A DNA stretch of 64,000 bases from Rhynchonema sp. JSB1_4. Its lineage: Eukaryota > Nematoda > Chromadorea > Monhysterida > Xyalidae. The translations under genes and the position numbers were made by a program. The notes below the pieces were generated by a model that had not been told where the DNA came from, did not search any database, and saw only the letters and a program-made list of their open reading frames with translations. The stretch covers positions 31,399-95,398 of the forward strand of contig JASAMV010005148.1 of the NCBI GenBank assembly GCA_030248065.1, read 5' to 3'. Position 1 is the stretch's first letter. Each line of letters begins with the position of its first letter. Below are positions 38,202 to 50,300 of the stretch, piece by piece.

Positions 38202-40012
38202 TAATATATGCCCAAATATCGGGTCAATGATTGTGTATAATTTGCCGCCAAACGGGTGTGTGGTTGAAGCAGGCGCATTTCTCAGTTCAAAACCAGCTCG
38301 AAAACAAATAAACGGCTGCCTGGATAAGCTGGGGGTGCAGGATGCGCTAAGACCCGAAACCCGAAACACGAAATATAAATTTTTTCTATGTCCATGTTTC
38401 GGGTTTCGGGTCTATCTGGTGGAGCCCTAAGAGATCTGCGTTTTGCTGCACCAGGTCAAGGGAAACCTGATTATCCTGGTCAACTGCACAACAACAAAGG
38501 CATACATACATGCAGTAGGTACATGTACGACGAAACGGCAGCCAGTGCACAAACAACCAAAGTCGTGTCACAGACAAAACAGCGGGATTCGAAAGATAGC
38601 ACCCACTCAAGCACATATTTGTTGAGGGTAAATGTAGGCCTAAGCCTCAGCCCAAGCACAAACCGCCCAAGCCTAAACCAATCGACAAAGATTAGCTGCT
38701 TTCAGTGCCAGCTGTTTTGCCACCGCTGTTTTGTCCGTGCTCCCAAAGTCACCGCGCGTGCGTTTGTTGTGCTGCACAAAAACCATCCGAGGTTTGACAA
38801 CAGAGTCAGCGCACACACAACATCGTCATAAATAAATACAAAATAAATCTTTAAATCGGCCACTATTATCGTTGGGCCCGTTCGTGCACTTTCAACGTTG
38901 TCTCTTAATCTCGGAGGAGACCGCTGTTGCACCACGATGCAGTCAGAAGATCTATTTGGGTTGCAATGTTGGGTGTATTTTAGAACTTATTCAACCGCTG
39001 TTTTTTCGCATTTGAGTATTTTGACATAATGCTGTTCCGTCAATAAAAACACAACTAAAAATTCAAGGTAATTCTTTCGAAACTACCAATGTTGCGTACA
39101 GTGACAACTGTATCAGGTAAACAAAAAGGTGCGCTTGCGTAGTACTACTTTGTTGATGGCTGATATGCCTTATAAAATGATCACGAGTTGAATATAGCAA
39201 CCTTTTTAACACCATTTTTACGTCTTTTATGTAAGTGATTATGTTTTTCCAGACAGCATTGTAACTTTTATTGCGGAATTCTTGTAATATAGTGGGCGTA
39301 GTGCAACCCTCAATCCTTCTGCTGATTCAGGCTCCGCTTGTGTGACATCCTTGCTCATACAGTAACAGTAAGTCGCCGAACCAGAACTTGATAAGAGTTG
39401 TCCAGCGTCAAAAAAATGATGACAAGCCATATTGGCTGTTGGTTCTGAAATCACTTCTTTATTTCCCGTCCTTTCTTTGTCACACACGAACACAATGTGA
39501 CCGAACAGAGCGATTTGTTGTCTGAAAGGGACGGTGAACATTAAAAACCTTGTCTAGAATCGGTAGTCGTCAATCGATCATTGTGAAGCAGCAGTTCGTG
39601 CCAAAAAGTGTTTTGCTAATTATCATCGATTAATACAGTCTCAATTTCAATCGTTTTGACAATGTGCAGTCGAAAAAACCGTATTTTTTTACTTTCCAAT
39701 AAATATCACAAACAGGCAACAATAAATACAGCTGTGGCGGGTTTCCCACAACCTTAACAATGTGACAATTAGGTAATCAAAACTCATTTCAGTTGCTTTT
39801 AAGCGGTCTTTCTTCTATACACGACGCGCTACCAAAAAGATGCTGATGGTCAATCTACTGATTGCGTAGGCGGCTCACGATACTGGAGCAGTTCCCACCA
39901 GGACCGAAATTAATAGACGACCAGGTGTATCACGATGAGTGACATCATGGAATTCTGTACAAACTGACAACAGATATGAGCAGCACGCTATTTCTTCAAA
40001 TTGACCAGGTTG

Positions 40013-43000
40013 CTACAATGGATCGTAATCTTGATCCTGCGCTGTGTGTACGTCGCCCGCTATGAACTGGGAAGCTGTCGTAGTCGGCTTGGATTTAGAT
40101 TTCTTCCTTTTCTTCTCCTTGTCACCAGTTGTTTTCTTTTCTTTCTTCTTCTTCGCTGGCTTCTAAAAACGAAATTTGGCAACAACAACTTTGTGTTGAG
40201 TAAAGGTAACAAAAGAGCGACGAATGAACACATGTAGAAGTCGCGCATTTGAAACCGAAATTAAAAATCAGTCAACTAACGTTAGTAGAACTGGGCACGT
40301 CAGCGGTGTCCATGGGTCGAACACATTTCCTTGGCGAATCAGGGTTTGATCCCAACGCGGTCGGCAACGGCGAGTCGACATGATGGTCCGGGTCCGAGTC
40401 TGAGTCCGGCTCGACCGCCCGCACTAACGGATTCGGTACCGTGTCGTCGTCGCTGTCATGCGGACGCGGTGATTTGGACTGAAAACGTGCCGGTCCGTGC
40501 TTATATTGGCAGACAGTCAGTGCCAGTAAATTTTGTGATAGCTGTAGAACACTATTTTCGACCAGAGCGAAAGCTATTCATTAGGGAGGAACCAGAGAAA
40601 CGTTGGTTAAAAATCACGAAAAACAGGATGAAAACAAAATCAGTATAACTTGAGCTTAGTTTGTGATGTCTTCATTCACTACACACAGCCGAACCAGAAT
40701 CGCGTGGTGTTATCATGAAATTATTAGTATACGACGCGTCCATGTGTGGGACGGATTTATTGTTGCATACAAAGGCGTCAGTCGGGCGAAAAGGTTGGTA
40801 TTAGCTCGATCGAAAGCTCGGTCAGTGAAAGCGCGGTGTACACATAAAATATTTCAGGTTAACAGCAGGCAATGTTTCCTGTTTACATCGAGCTTACACT
40901 GACCGAGCTTACGCCGACCGTTACATCCAACTGACGTTCACAGCTTATCGAAAGTACCACCAAAAATTCGCAGCAGTGCAGCCAGTCATGTGTTCTCTCA
41001 CAAATGTTGGCGGTAACGTAACCAAACTAACAAGTCACCTTGTTTTTCTTCGTCTTTTTTCCCTTCCCTTGTGCGACCGGTTGTTGTTGTGGCACAACTG
41101 CTGTTGCCGTTTGTGATTCGAAACCAAAGAACGACTCCAGTTCATCGGCCGTAATCACCGGCGCTGGTGGCACGGGCGAGTCTGCGGCCGGTTGACTGGT
41201 CGCGTCTGGCGGCAGGTCCTTGTCTGAGCCCGGACTCGATACCGCCTTGCCCGTTGAGTCATCGCAGCCACTCGGTGAGGTGGAGGATAGCGGCACTTTG
41301 TACGCTGTAAACACTTTGATGATTATCGTTTGTCGCAATTCGTTACTGGAATATACCGTAAACACAGTGGTGTTCTTGTTCACTAAGTCGTATGTGTCAG
41401 AAAGAATCTTGCCAAACGAAATCAATTGCCACAGTATCATATCAATTTTCAAGCCCGCGAGTTCAGGTTCAATCCAACCGTTTTCCAACTTAGGCGAGCC
41501 TAGACAGACCAAGTTCACGGTCGCCAACACCAACAGATTTATCACTATACCCATTGGCGTTTTATCAGTTTTATCCACGTCCACATCCAGTCCACTGTCG
41601 ATCGCAATATCGATCGGTCTGACCGTAGCCGTGATCGGGGCCACATCGTTGGAAACTCGTACTTCAATGTTGTCATCAGAGTCGGACTCGATGTCCTCCT
41701 GGTAGGTCGCTACCATCGAATTCGTCGCTAATCTGCAGCCAGGTTGTGTTTTTGTGGCACTTACAGTATAGTATTCGATCGGACTAATCTGCGACGTAAA
41801 ACCAGCTTTTAGATCTTTTGAGGTCGCGTGGTCATCTGATGCAACGATGACTGCCCATCTGCGAAAGCGGGAAACGGGCAACCAAAAAAGTACACTCGAT
41901 GTATGATATAACTCACGGCAACGTACAGTAATAGCCTTATGCATCACTGGTTTCAATATATTTTTATCACAAACTTCAAATTTTACACGCACGACACCCA
42001 GTGCCATGAAACAAGTCGTTAGTCCTCCACCCCTTCACTTACTCATCATCACTGTCCGCCTGCTGTCCATTGCTCAACACTTTGTTGCTGCGTGAAACAT
42101 CAGGTGAAGTAGGCGAGCCGAGGAACGACTCTGCGTCGTCGGCATTGTTCTCTGGTGCAAAGTTGTCGACATCCACCGCAGATGCTGCAAACAGTTCGGC
42201 TGGCTTGTTAGAATCACGTGCAATCAGACTGACGATGCACCGCCTGTCTGCGAATGCTCGCCGACACGGACAAGCAACATAAAGAACAAAATACTATATG
42301 TTGATGTGATAAGTTTGAGTCCCATTTAATTGGATGTTTTGGTACTTAGTACAACTTCATTGCCTATTTTAGGACACATACAGAAAGGTAAAATATACGC
42401 ACTCTTTCAAGCCAGAAGTGCTTATGCAGCTAATATCCAGTGGTGGTCCTATGGAACAAGCGATTGTCTGCGTACCGGGTCCATTGCGTCGCGAGGGCGG
42501 CGTGAGCGCAGTCTTGGTGACTTGGCGCACATTACCGATCGACGCCTGTTTGTTCGTCGCGCCAGCTGTTTGTTGTTGACTAGAGTTCATTCCGTGTTGT
42601 TGTTGCTGTTGTTTGGCCGCAACATCAACATTCTGCCTTTGTGGTTCGGCAGTGGGAATGACGGCAGTTGGTCTGGGAGCTGTCTTCTCGGCCACTTGAC
42701 GTCGACGACTCGATAGTCCGTCGATGAAACTGCAGCGTTGGAGTTCACGTTAAAGATCGCAAAAATTGGAGCAATTTGCACCGATAATTTCGCCTTGTGA
42801 GCAAAATTCCTGGTGAAATGGTGCAAATGTTTTCAAGGACCTGGTACTCAACACCCACACACGTATGATTGCCGCGTGAAAAAAAACGTCTTTTTTTCTG
42901 AGAAAAAACCGTTTTTTTCAAGCGTTTCGGGGGTGTGAACAAAACGAAGAAAACGGGCCGATCTCAGACCGACGGTTTTTTCCAAAAACTTCATCAGTTT

Positions 43001-45720
43001 TTCGGAACAATGGACACACTTTTTCAAAACCCGAATCCATCACGGTAAAAGTCGCCGTAATTGCTTGTTTTGGGCATAGCAGAACATAATAACCGTTATA
43101 AAACACATGCTCGCTGTCAGTGATACACAAAACGTGCCCAAAATGCTTGCTTTGGGTTCCCCTGTGCTTACATACACACTACGGTTCTTTTTTATTGATT
43201 TTTCTTGGGTTTTCCCAAAAATATTAAAAACCGGTTGCTCGGCAACTATGCACACACGTGTCATAATCACAGTCGGCCGTCTGTTCATACATGTCCAATT
43301 CGTCGGATGATATCTCCAGATCGGCTTTGTTTGTCTCCAATTGCTTCAGCAGCTGTTCTCTGAAACAGGGATTATTTGTACAAGTAGGCACACAGGCGAG
43401 TAAAATTTCAAAGTTTGGCAATTAGATTTTCCATCTGACTTGAGATGGAAACGAGCATCGAACCAGACACGGTCGAACATCTATTTTGTTGCAAACGCCA
43501 ACCCGCTTCCGTGAGCCTGCTCGATCTGTGGCTAAACCCGATCAATTGGGTCAAAGACATCGTCAGCTCATAACCGACCAAGGCATCGGCTCGCTTGGCA
43601 AACAAACGTCGCACCTTTGCAGCATGAGAAAGGGCAGATTGAAGAACATGTAGATGAATTTGAGTCCGAATCCGTTGCGCATCGACGACTCGGTGTATCG
43701 AACACGACCCACCACCGCGCTGCTGTTCGTCGGCGACAGGGGCGGCCTGCGTGTTCATATACATAGAGGCGCAACTGGCTTCTAATAAAAATAACAGATT
43801 TTCGCAAAATTTCCGACTGGGCCCAGGGTTGTAAAAACGGAGGCAGCTGTAAAAACAGAGAAAATGCAACTTTGGGCCGACCAACCTGACGAAATGTTCG
43901 ACAAAGTAGCGACAGGTGTCGGCAGTGACCTGTCTGTGATGACCCATGTCCCTTCGATTGGCCAATATCAACACGGGCAGATGGCCGGGCACCGTCGATA
44001 ACTCCTTTTGCACGTAGTCCCACGTCCTGAATGAACGACAGAAATCGATGATAGTTTAAGGGGAATTGCGATTGCCAACAATAAGCATCGTTACTGTGTT
44101 GCCACAGTTATGCCCCACTGTGGTCTAATACAAACCGGGCTGGTCCAGGCCCAGACATAATGTGGCTTTGAGTAGTGTTGGTTGTCCTGAAAGCACAAGT
44201 TCCAGCCTGCACTGGATACGAGCTTATGCAACGCGCAAGCACGCTCACCAACCATGATTTCGTCATATCGAACATCAATATCACGCCATGCGCACCCTTG
44301 TAGACGTCGATGAACTCGGCATCAAACGCAGCCTCGTCCAGAAACTGCAATGCATCATCCAGCAGTGTGTCGTTATGTGTGTATAATAAATTAAAATGCT
44401 CAAAATCAGCATAACCCCAAAATGACCATTTTTTGCGCATCGAACACCGATTTTGCTCAATTTTCCTCGAAAATCTTGACGTTTTTTTGAACAACACCCC
44501 AACCCCCATTTTGGGTTTCAGGTATCCGAAAATTTTGGATTTTGGGTATCAATCCGGACTTTTTGATTTCCCAACGACACCACTGCGCGCGAGCGCTCTG
44601 CGGAAGAAATTGATGCAACACGAATGATTGGCTCAATCAACATATCATGCAAATCATCAACCTGCGCATCGTCGACAGTGTTGTCGAACTTGAGCGCGTT
44701 GACGTGCTTTCTGCGTTTCTTCGATTTATCGACCACGTCCCATACGTCCACTTTCACCACATCGTCGGTCGCTTTGTAGTTCCACTGCACACTGCACACC
44801 TGCACAAACAGAGACTGTGCATAGTGTGTGTGAAACAGACATCTGGCTGGACTAGCAATAGATGCAAACGGGATCGCTAAGGGCAGAAGATCATGCGAAT
44901 CTGCGTGAAGACGGTGGGAATTATAAAAAATATGCACCGCGACTTTTTTCGTGGGACTTCATGAATGACCAAGCATTTTCATTTTCTGATTTCCGAACCA
45001 TAGCCATTAAAATAGCATAACAGCCATAAACTGCAGCCTATTTACGAAATGATAGAAACATTTGCTTGTCGTGCAAACAGGCAGCCATCAGCGCCTGGGG
45101 CCCGTTCGAACTTCAAAATGCGACCCATCTCGATCGGTGGCGTGATGGATAACATTGTTTGCAGTGAATGGAATATTCGGTTGCGATCGCTGACCGAGCA
45201 GCACGACGACCGACCTGCATTTCCTCAGTGACCGCATAATCGTCAACGAATCTGAGTCCCTGCAGTCGACGCATCAGACACGTCTTGCCCACGTTGCGAT
45301 CGCCCTTGATCACGATTTTCACTGCAATCAACCAATCCTTTCTAATTCTTTGCTGTACAGAATCCTGTTGCGTTCAATAGGAGAGACGCGGAGCTTGTTT
45401 TTCTCGTGCATGACAATGAGAGATCGGAGTGAAATTTGCACCAAATTTTTATTAACTTCGTGCCGCCGATACAATAAACATGCCCAAATTTGTGACAAGT
45501 GACATCAAATTGTGTTGCACCTCTCGTGCCGCTGGCAATAAAACAGTGGACAAACGATTGTCACCCAACAACACTTACTGTTGTACTGTATTCCGTGGGC
45601 GAACTTCTTCTGCAACTGACTGTCCATCGTGGCGACACCGACCGGCAGGCGTCCGGTCGCGGTCACACTGCCGCCGGCCGCATCCTCTCGACCCAAACGA
45701 CGTCGCAGTGCATCCAGCAT
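40013..45720 (-). CDS. RABL6: RABL6 (Rab-like GTPase 6 / PARF)
   Basis: Atypical Rab-like GTPase, about 722 aa (human protein about 730). Exons: 45579-45720 (ATG), 45215-45321, 44662-44799, 44253-44344, 43886-44026, 43615-43746, 43258-43359, 42476-42729, 42043-42247, 41765-41858, 41551-41698, 41039-41304, 40281-40478, 40013-40162. All phases agree. Seen: F-A-H-G-I-Q-Y-N-M leading into the P-loop G-D-R-N-V-G-K-T (residues 54-61), W-D-V-V-D-K at the switch II position (about 103), [13 protein letters not shown] instead of NKxD (about 183-186), [22 protein letters not shown], then a long acidic Ser/Asp/Pro-rich region, the conserved A-D-E-L-E-S-F-F motif (about 571-578) and a Lys-rich tail. Start chosen by alignment of M-L-D-A-L to human M-F-S-A-L. 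Human RABL6 binds ARF and shuttles between nucleus and cytoplasm; the same role here is inference. Confidence 0.97.
40774..40943. mobile_element. Foldback MITE, copy 2, in a RABL6 intron
   Basis: Inverted arms with GCTCGGTCAGTG/CACTGACCGAGC and GCGTCAGTCGGGC versus ACATCCAACTGACG. The core at 40858-40878 is the exact reverse complement of the core of copy 1 at 19168-19188. It lies between RABL6 exons 40281-40478 and 41039-41304. Confidence 0.72.
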
Positions 45721-46551
45721 TCTCCAGTCACTCAGCAACTGCCATCCGACTGATCACAAACCGGGCACAGCTCAGTTGTATGTCGGTCGTATCTGGCCAA
45801 GTGGTTGTGCACCGCCGGAAATGCAGTGCTGAAACATCGCGTCCGTCGCCACGGGATACGCGTGTGCGCAGATTGCTCTCGGACACGACATACAAAATAG
45901 CCACATCACGCGAAATGTGTTCGACAGCGCACGAAGCCGTTATCAACGCACATGAACACGCCATAATGAACAACAATTTTATGCCAACCAACCAACAACG
46001 TATAAAACAACATAACAAAAAATAACAAACAAATGCAAGAAAACATCGTTCTGGCTCTCATCCAAATTTGTGGCTTGCGTCCCCTGCGTTTCATGTTCCT
46101 TCGTGGAAAACATTTGTTCAATTATGTATGCACCGTGTCCAGAATTATAAACTCTGCTCTACATTTGAAGTTAAGTCGCTAAACAACACGAAGATGACCC
46201 AAAGTGAGAAAAAAACAAGATTTTAGGTACCTGCACCATGTAAAATAAACAAAAAGGCAAGAACATGGAAGCAGGACGGAACAACACCGGGAGCATGTGT
46301 GAAGGCAAAGCAATTGGCTGATCAGAAGGACTCGACACGAAACAAAATGTACCAATCTGATATCAAAATTCAGAAGATTAGAGCAAGACAAGCTGTAATG
46401 TCAAATTGTAAATGTAATTCAATATTCCAATTCAAGCATATTTGCATCTCAACAAAATGACTATGTAATTATGGAACAATAACAACGCACATGGCCAATA
46501 ACAGCAAATAGACATCAATAAACCATCAGAATCAGACCAAACTGTCATATA

Positions 46552-47162
46552 CAGGGTGTCTCAAAATTACACTGATACTTTAGTTTCATGTCACTGTGAA
46601 CTCTGAACTGAATCGCCACACCAAACGTATGCTCCCGGAAGGACTCGAACCTCCTCCGACCTCTCAGCCACCAGGCCTGGACAGCCAGTTGCTCTACAAA
46701 CTGAGCTACGGGAATGCGGTCTGGCTGCGGCTCAAAGTTGCACTTATACCCATGCAACCGTGCAGACACACACTGCTTTGCACGCCGCAGCGCGACACGT
46801 TGCGCTGGCTAGCAGACTTCCAATCCACATCACAGCTAATGCTAATGGTGGTTGAATTTTGTTCATATGTGGCACAATCGAGTCACTGTGCGATTCTGCC
46901 CATGATAAAAGCAAGAAGTGCTCACATGCGCCGCTTCCGAGATCATTGACGGCCACTTTATGGCGCTTGGTTGCACCTCTTTCTGCAACCACTGAAAGAA
47001 ATGGATTGAAGGGTGTAAACTTGCATTTAAAAGTGGGCTTGAAACCCCAGACAAACGAAGCGCAATAGTACGTTCAGCATTCATCATACGTAGAATCGCC
47101 CAGAGATTCGATTGAGTAGCTATGCCTTGAAACGAAAGTGACAGTGTTTTTGAGACACCCTG
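46552..47162. mobile_element. Mariner/Tc1-like non-autonomous element
   Basis: Left end CAGGGTGTCTCAAAATTACA and right end (read inward) CAGGGTGTCTCAAAAACACT, continuing as similar sequence for about 37 bp (CACTG, ACTTT, GTTTC shared). Both ends are bordered by TA. The 611-bp size and lack of a transposase frame indicate a non-autonomous copy. CAGGGTGTC ends with TA targets are typical of mariner-type elements; the family assignment rests on that alone. Confidence 0.85.
46630..46715 (-). other. tRNA-like sequence with Pol III A and B boxes
   Basis: Read on the minus strand: a 7-bp acceptor-like stem (ATTCCCG against CGGGAGC, one mismatch), TA, a D-arm GCTC-loop-GAGC, and a T-arm GGAGG-TTCGAGT-CCTTC. 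The A box is TAGCTCAGTTTG and the B box GGTTCGAGTCC (46641-46651). The anticodon region is about 13 nt too long and does not form a proper 5-bp stem with a U33 loop. It is therefore a tRNA-derived (SINE head or pseudo-tRNA) sequence, not a working tRNA. It lies inside the mariner-like element. Confidence 0.7.
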
Positions 47163-47326
47163 TACGTTCCAAAAATGATACACGGTGAACTACACAAGGA
47201 AAGTTCCGTAACGTACAGCAGTTAGTCACGATGCGCCATCAAAAACAACACACTGAAAATCCTAATCATAGCATGTCAATATTTATGGTCACAGCCAAAA
47301 ACAAAAACAAAAGAAAATTCACAGGA

Positions 47327-50300
47327 TCAATAAACTTGGCCGTTGATTCGAAAACCACGATGTTCATTCAGGTTGCCGTCGGCAAAACATGAGTGTGCGG
47401 CATCTGAAACGAGACGCACAAATTATGTGTACGACAGTAGAGGCAGGCACTGCTTGCTTGACATCAACGCGATATATGTATGTAACCAGCATTGCACCCC
47501 ACAAGCACAGGTCTCGATTGGTTAGAGTACGTTGATCTGCCATCAGTGACACCGAACGTACCGCGATGGTTGACATTGTCGGTTTGTCAGTGAGCACTGG
47601 TGGCGGCTGCTGTTCGGCGTGCATCAACTTGCGGAAATACTCGCAACCGAGATTGTAGAAATAGCGCAGTGTGAACAAATCTGTGTGGGGCAAACGAGAG
47701 TAATGCGTTGTTTTTTACTTTTGGTCTAGTCCAGCAAATGCACCACCAGCAATGGACAAACCCAAAGAATAACTATCATTTCATGTGGGCCCAGCCAGCA
47801 TTAACTCATACAAATCCAGGAAAGTGTCAATTTTCACTCGCGAACCGCATGGACTTATCACAAGATGTCTTCATAAAGTGTCATCCTGCACTGTCAATAA
47901 CAGCTTGACATCGAGTTTAAAGCTGATTCCACTCAAATTTCTTAATAACGGTGACACGTAATGCAATTGACAGTTGTGTTGGTGAACGAATGAGTGCCGA
48001 ACACCATTCAAGCGCTAGGGTCAGCCTGACTGACAGCCAGTGCGAGTCACGTGATCTGGCTTGATCTGTGCATTGGTCGTACAATGACTATATGAGAATC
48101 GATCCCCCTAGTTTTCCTGCATTGACAAGGCGGATATTCGGCAATTTTTTCAAATTGAACCAGGTTTTGACAATCACTTTGCATTCTTATCAGTGAGAAG
48201 AACGAGAAACACACGTGTGCAGAGAAGTTTCACCCTGAATTCTACGCAACCGAAATGGTTCGGGGCAGCAGTTGCTGCTATACGTAACCTTGCATCGGCA
48301 AGTCAATGCCGCTCGTGTCGCGCGACGGCTGTGCGCCAAAGTTGACATGTCCACACATTGTCTGGTCGAAGAACGGCACCGACACCGACGTGATCAGCGG
48401 TGGCGAATGGCTGTCTGCTGCAACAACAACAACAGAATGCAATGGAAGAGAAAATCATCATCGTTATCACCGCAACAACCAACCACTGCTGGGCGGGGTC
48501 GACGAATGTGGCGACATGTGATGCAATGCGGGTGCGTGCCATTGTGCCGTGCCACCAACCATTTGCTGACAAAACGCATAATCTTCATCACAACAACAAC
48601 GCAAACAACAATACTATGTGAACAACAACCAACATTAGCGTGATGTTGTAGCTGCAATATGGCCGCGAGTTGGCGGTCGGCGGCCGACAGCACCGGCGAA
48701 GCACCGTTCACAATCGATACCTGATTGATTGCTTGGGGGCAATACGATTGCACAATAATAAAATCGAAAATCACGCGTGACGAACGGGTGGTGGGGGATT
48801 GGGGAACGCATAGCTGGGCGGTGGCATTGGTGGCAGTGCGCCATGACCGAACGGCACCATCGGCATTGTTCTGCCTTGTTGTAGCAGCGCATCTGCAGCA
48901 CACGCAATACTGGTCAAACAAATATGTCTCAGCTTTGTGACACACACACCCTTACGTGTCTGCTCAGTGTTGTCCGCATGCATCACTCCCACAGGCACGT
49001 CACACTTGGCATTATCGGGCGATTCGCTCGTAACATGATCACAACGCATACGACGAAGCGGCAAGCGTGTGTGCTGCATATACAGCTATGGATTGATCTT
49101 GATGAGGACTCAAATCAATATTGGGTTTTTGGGTTACGGTGTTCATTGGTGTAAAACGCCAACGTTGTCAGGTTTGTATAAGCGTTGCTACGGGCAACGT
49201 GTATAGAAAGCGGGCCACATTTCGGGGTTGTTAAGATATTATAAGCAGTATGGTGAAACAACAATTACGTCTTCCTTGACGACATTCTCACACGTGTCGT
49301 TTTTGCCGAAAATTCACACAACAGACGTTCGTTTGAATGTGAAAATAAGCGCCACCGGGTTGCCCCAGCGGCTTTACCAAAAAGTCAAGGCATTCGAACG
49401 TGCCACATTCAAAAGAATGGGCTCGTGATAGTTACCTCAAGTATATGGGTAAAAACCGACGCTGTCCTCTTTCCGAAGCCTAGTCATCGCCGCCTGAAAC
49501 ACTCGTCAGCCTGCCATCTGTGTCTATGCCACCGCGTTGTGCTCGATCGATGTGCTCGGCCACACACGTGAACACATGAACACAGTGCCGCACGCACACA
49601 AAATAGTATTAAATTAGTCGAGCACGGCTTGTGTGTAAACACACGTCCGATTTCACATCGGTACCCAACAACCCTGAGTGTGCAAGGCACAGCAGCGTGA
49701 CCTTGTGTGTGTGCTGCCTGGCTGCTGCTGTTCGCAGCTGTTGTCGGGCACCACTCACTGCTGGCTGCTACTGTGTGGTGCCTGGCCTGGCTGGCACCAC
49801 TTCGTATCTCCACGCTGCACCCGACAATTTCACAAAACCTTGCTCTGTTGCACCCCCAATGTACAGTATAACATGTAGCCACAATGGTGGTTTGGTTGGT
49901 TACTGACGTTTGCGCACACCCACCAATTGCACAGCACACATTGTACGACTACGCACATCGATCGCTTACAAAACGTCGCCATAGACACAGATGGCAGGCT
50001 GACGAGTGTTTCAGACGGAAATGACAACAGCGTGGAGCGCAAAATGCAGCGGTTTTTACCCATACAAATTGAGGTAGATTTCACGAGCCCATTCTTCGGA
50101 TGTGGCACGTACGAATGCCTTGAATTTTTGAAAAAGCCGCAAGGTGATCTTGTGGCGCGAAATTAAAGCAAAAGGCTACTTACTTTTGCGTGCAGGTCGC
50201 CGATGTCTCCACTTGATGTGTATTCAGCGTAATAACCTGAAGTGATCACAAGTAAGCAAACAAATCGTCGCACAGTTCAAAACCGAGGCTTCGAACCAGA

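Larger units (their letters stand above)
33794..40012. other. Intergenic interval between ZnT1 start and RABL6 end
   Basis: About 6.2 kb with no recognised gene. It contains an AGGA run near 35817, a (TTA)n microsatellite at 37619-37655, a small foldback at 38069-38201 and a short palindrome (AGACCCGAAACCCGAAACA mirrored) at about 38348-38412. Open frames are short and without splice support. An unannotated gene of an unknown family cannot be excluded. Confidence 0.55.
45721..47326. other. Intergenic interval between RABL6 and OTUD4
   Basis: About 1.6 kb. Its right half is occupied by an inverted-repeat transposon (46552-47162). The left half (45721-46550) should hold the RABL6 promoter, but no element is recognised there. 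Confidence 0.6.

Noticed and set aside
41220..41705. 161-codon plus-strand frame
   Set aside because: Antisense shadow of RABL6 exons and the intron between them.
45480..46025. 181-codon plus-strand frame
   Set aside because: Antisense shadow of RABL6 exon 1.
46630..46715. Functional tRNA gene
   Set aside because: The anticodon arm is too long and lacks a proper loop; only the acceptor, D and T arms and Pol III boxes are tRNA-like.
46863..47183. Transposase remnant within the mariner-like element
   Set aside because: The minus-strand frame of 106 codons shows no catalytic DDE/D motif that I can identify.
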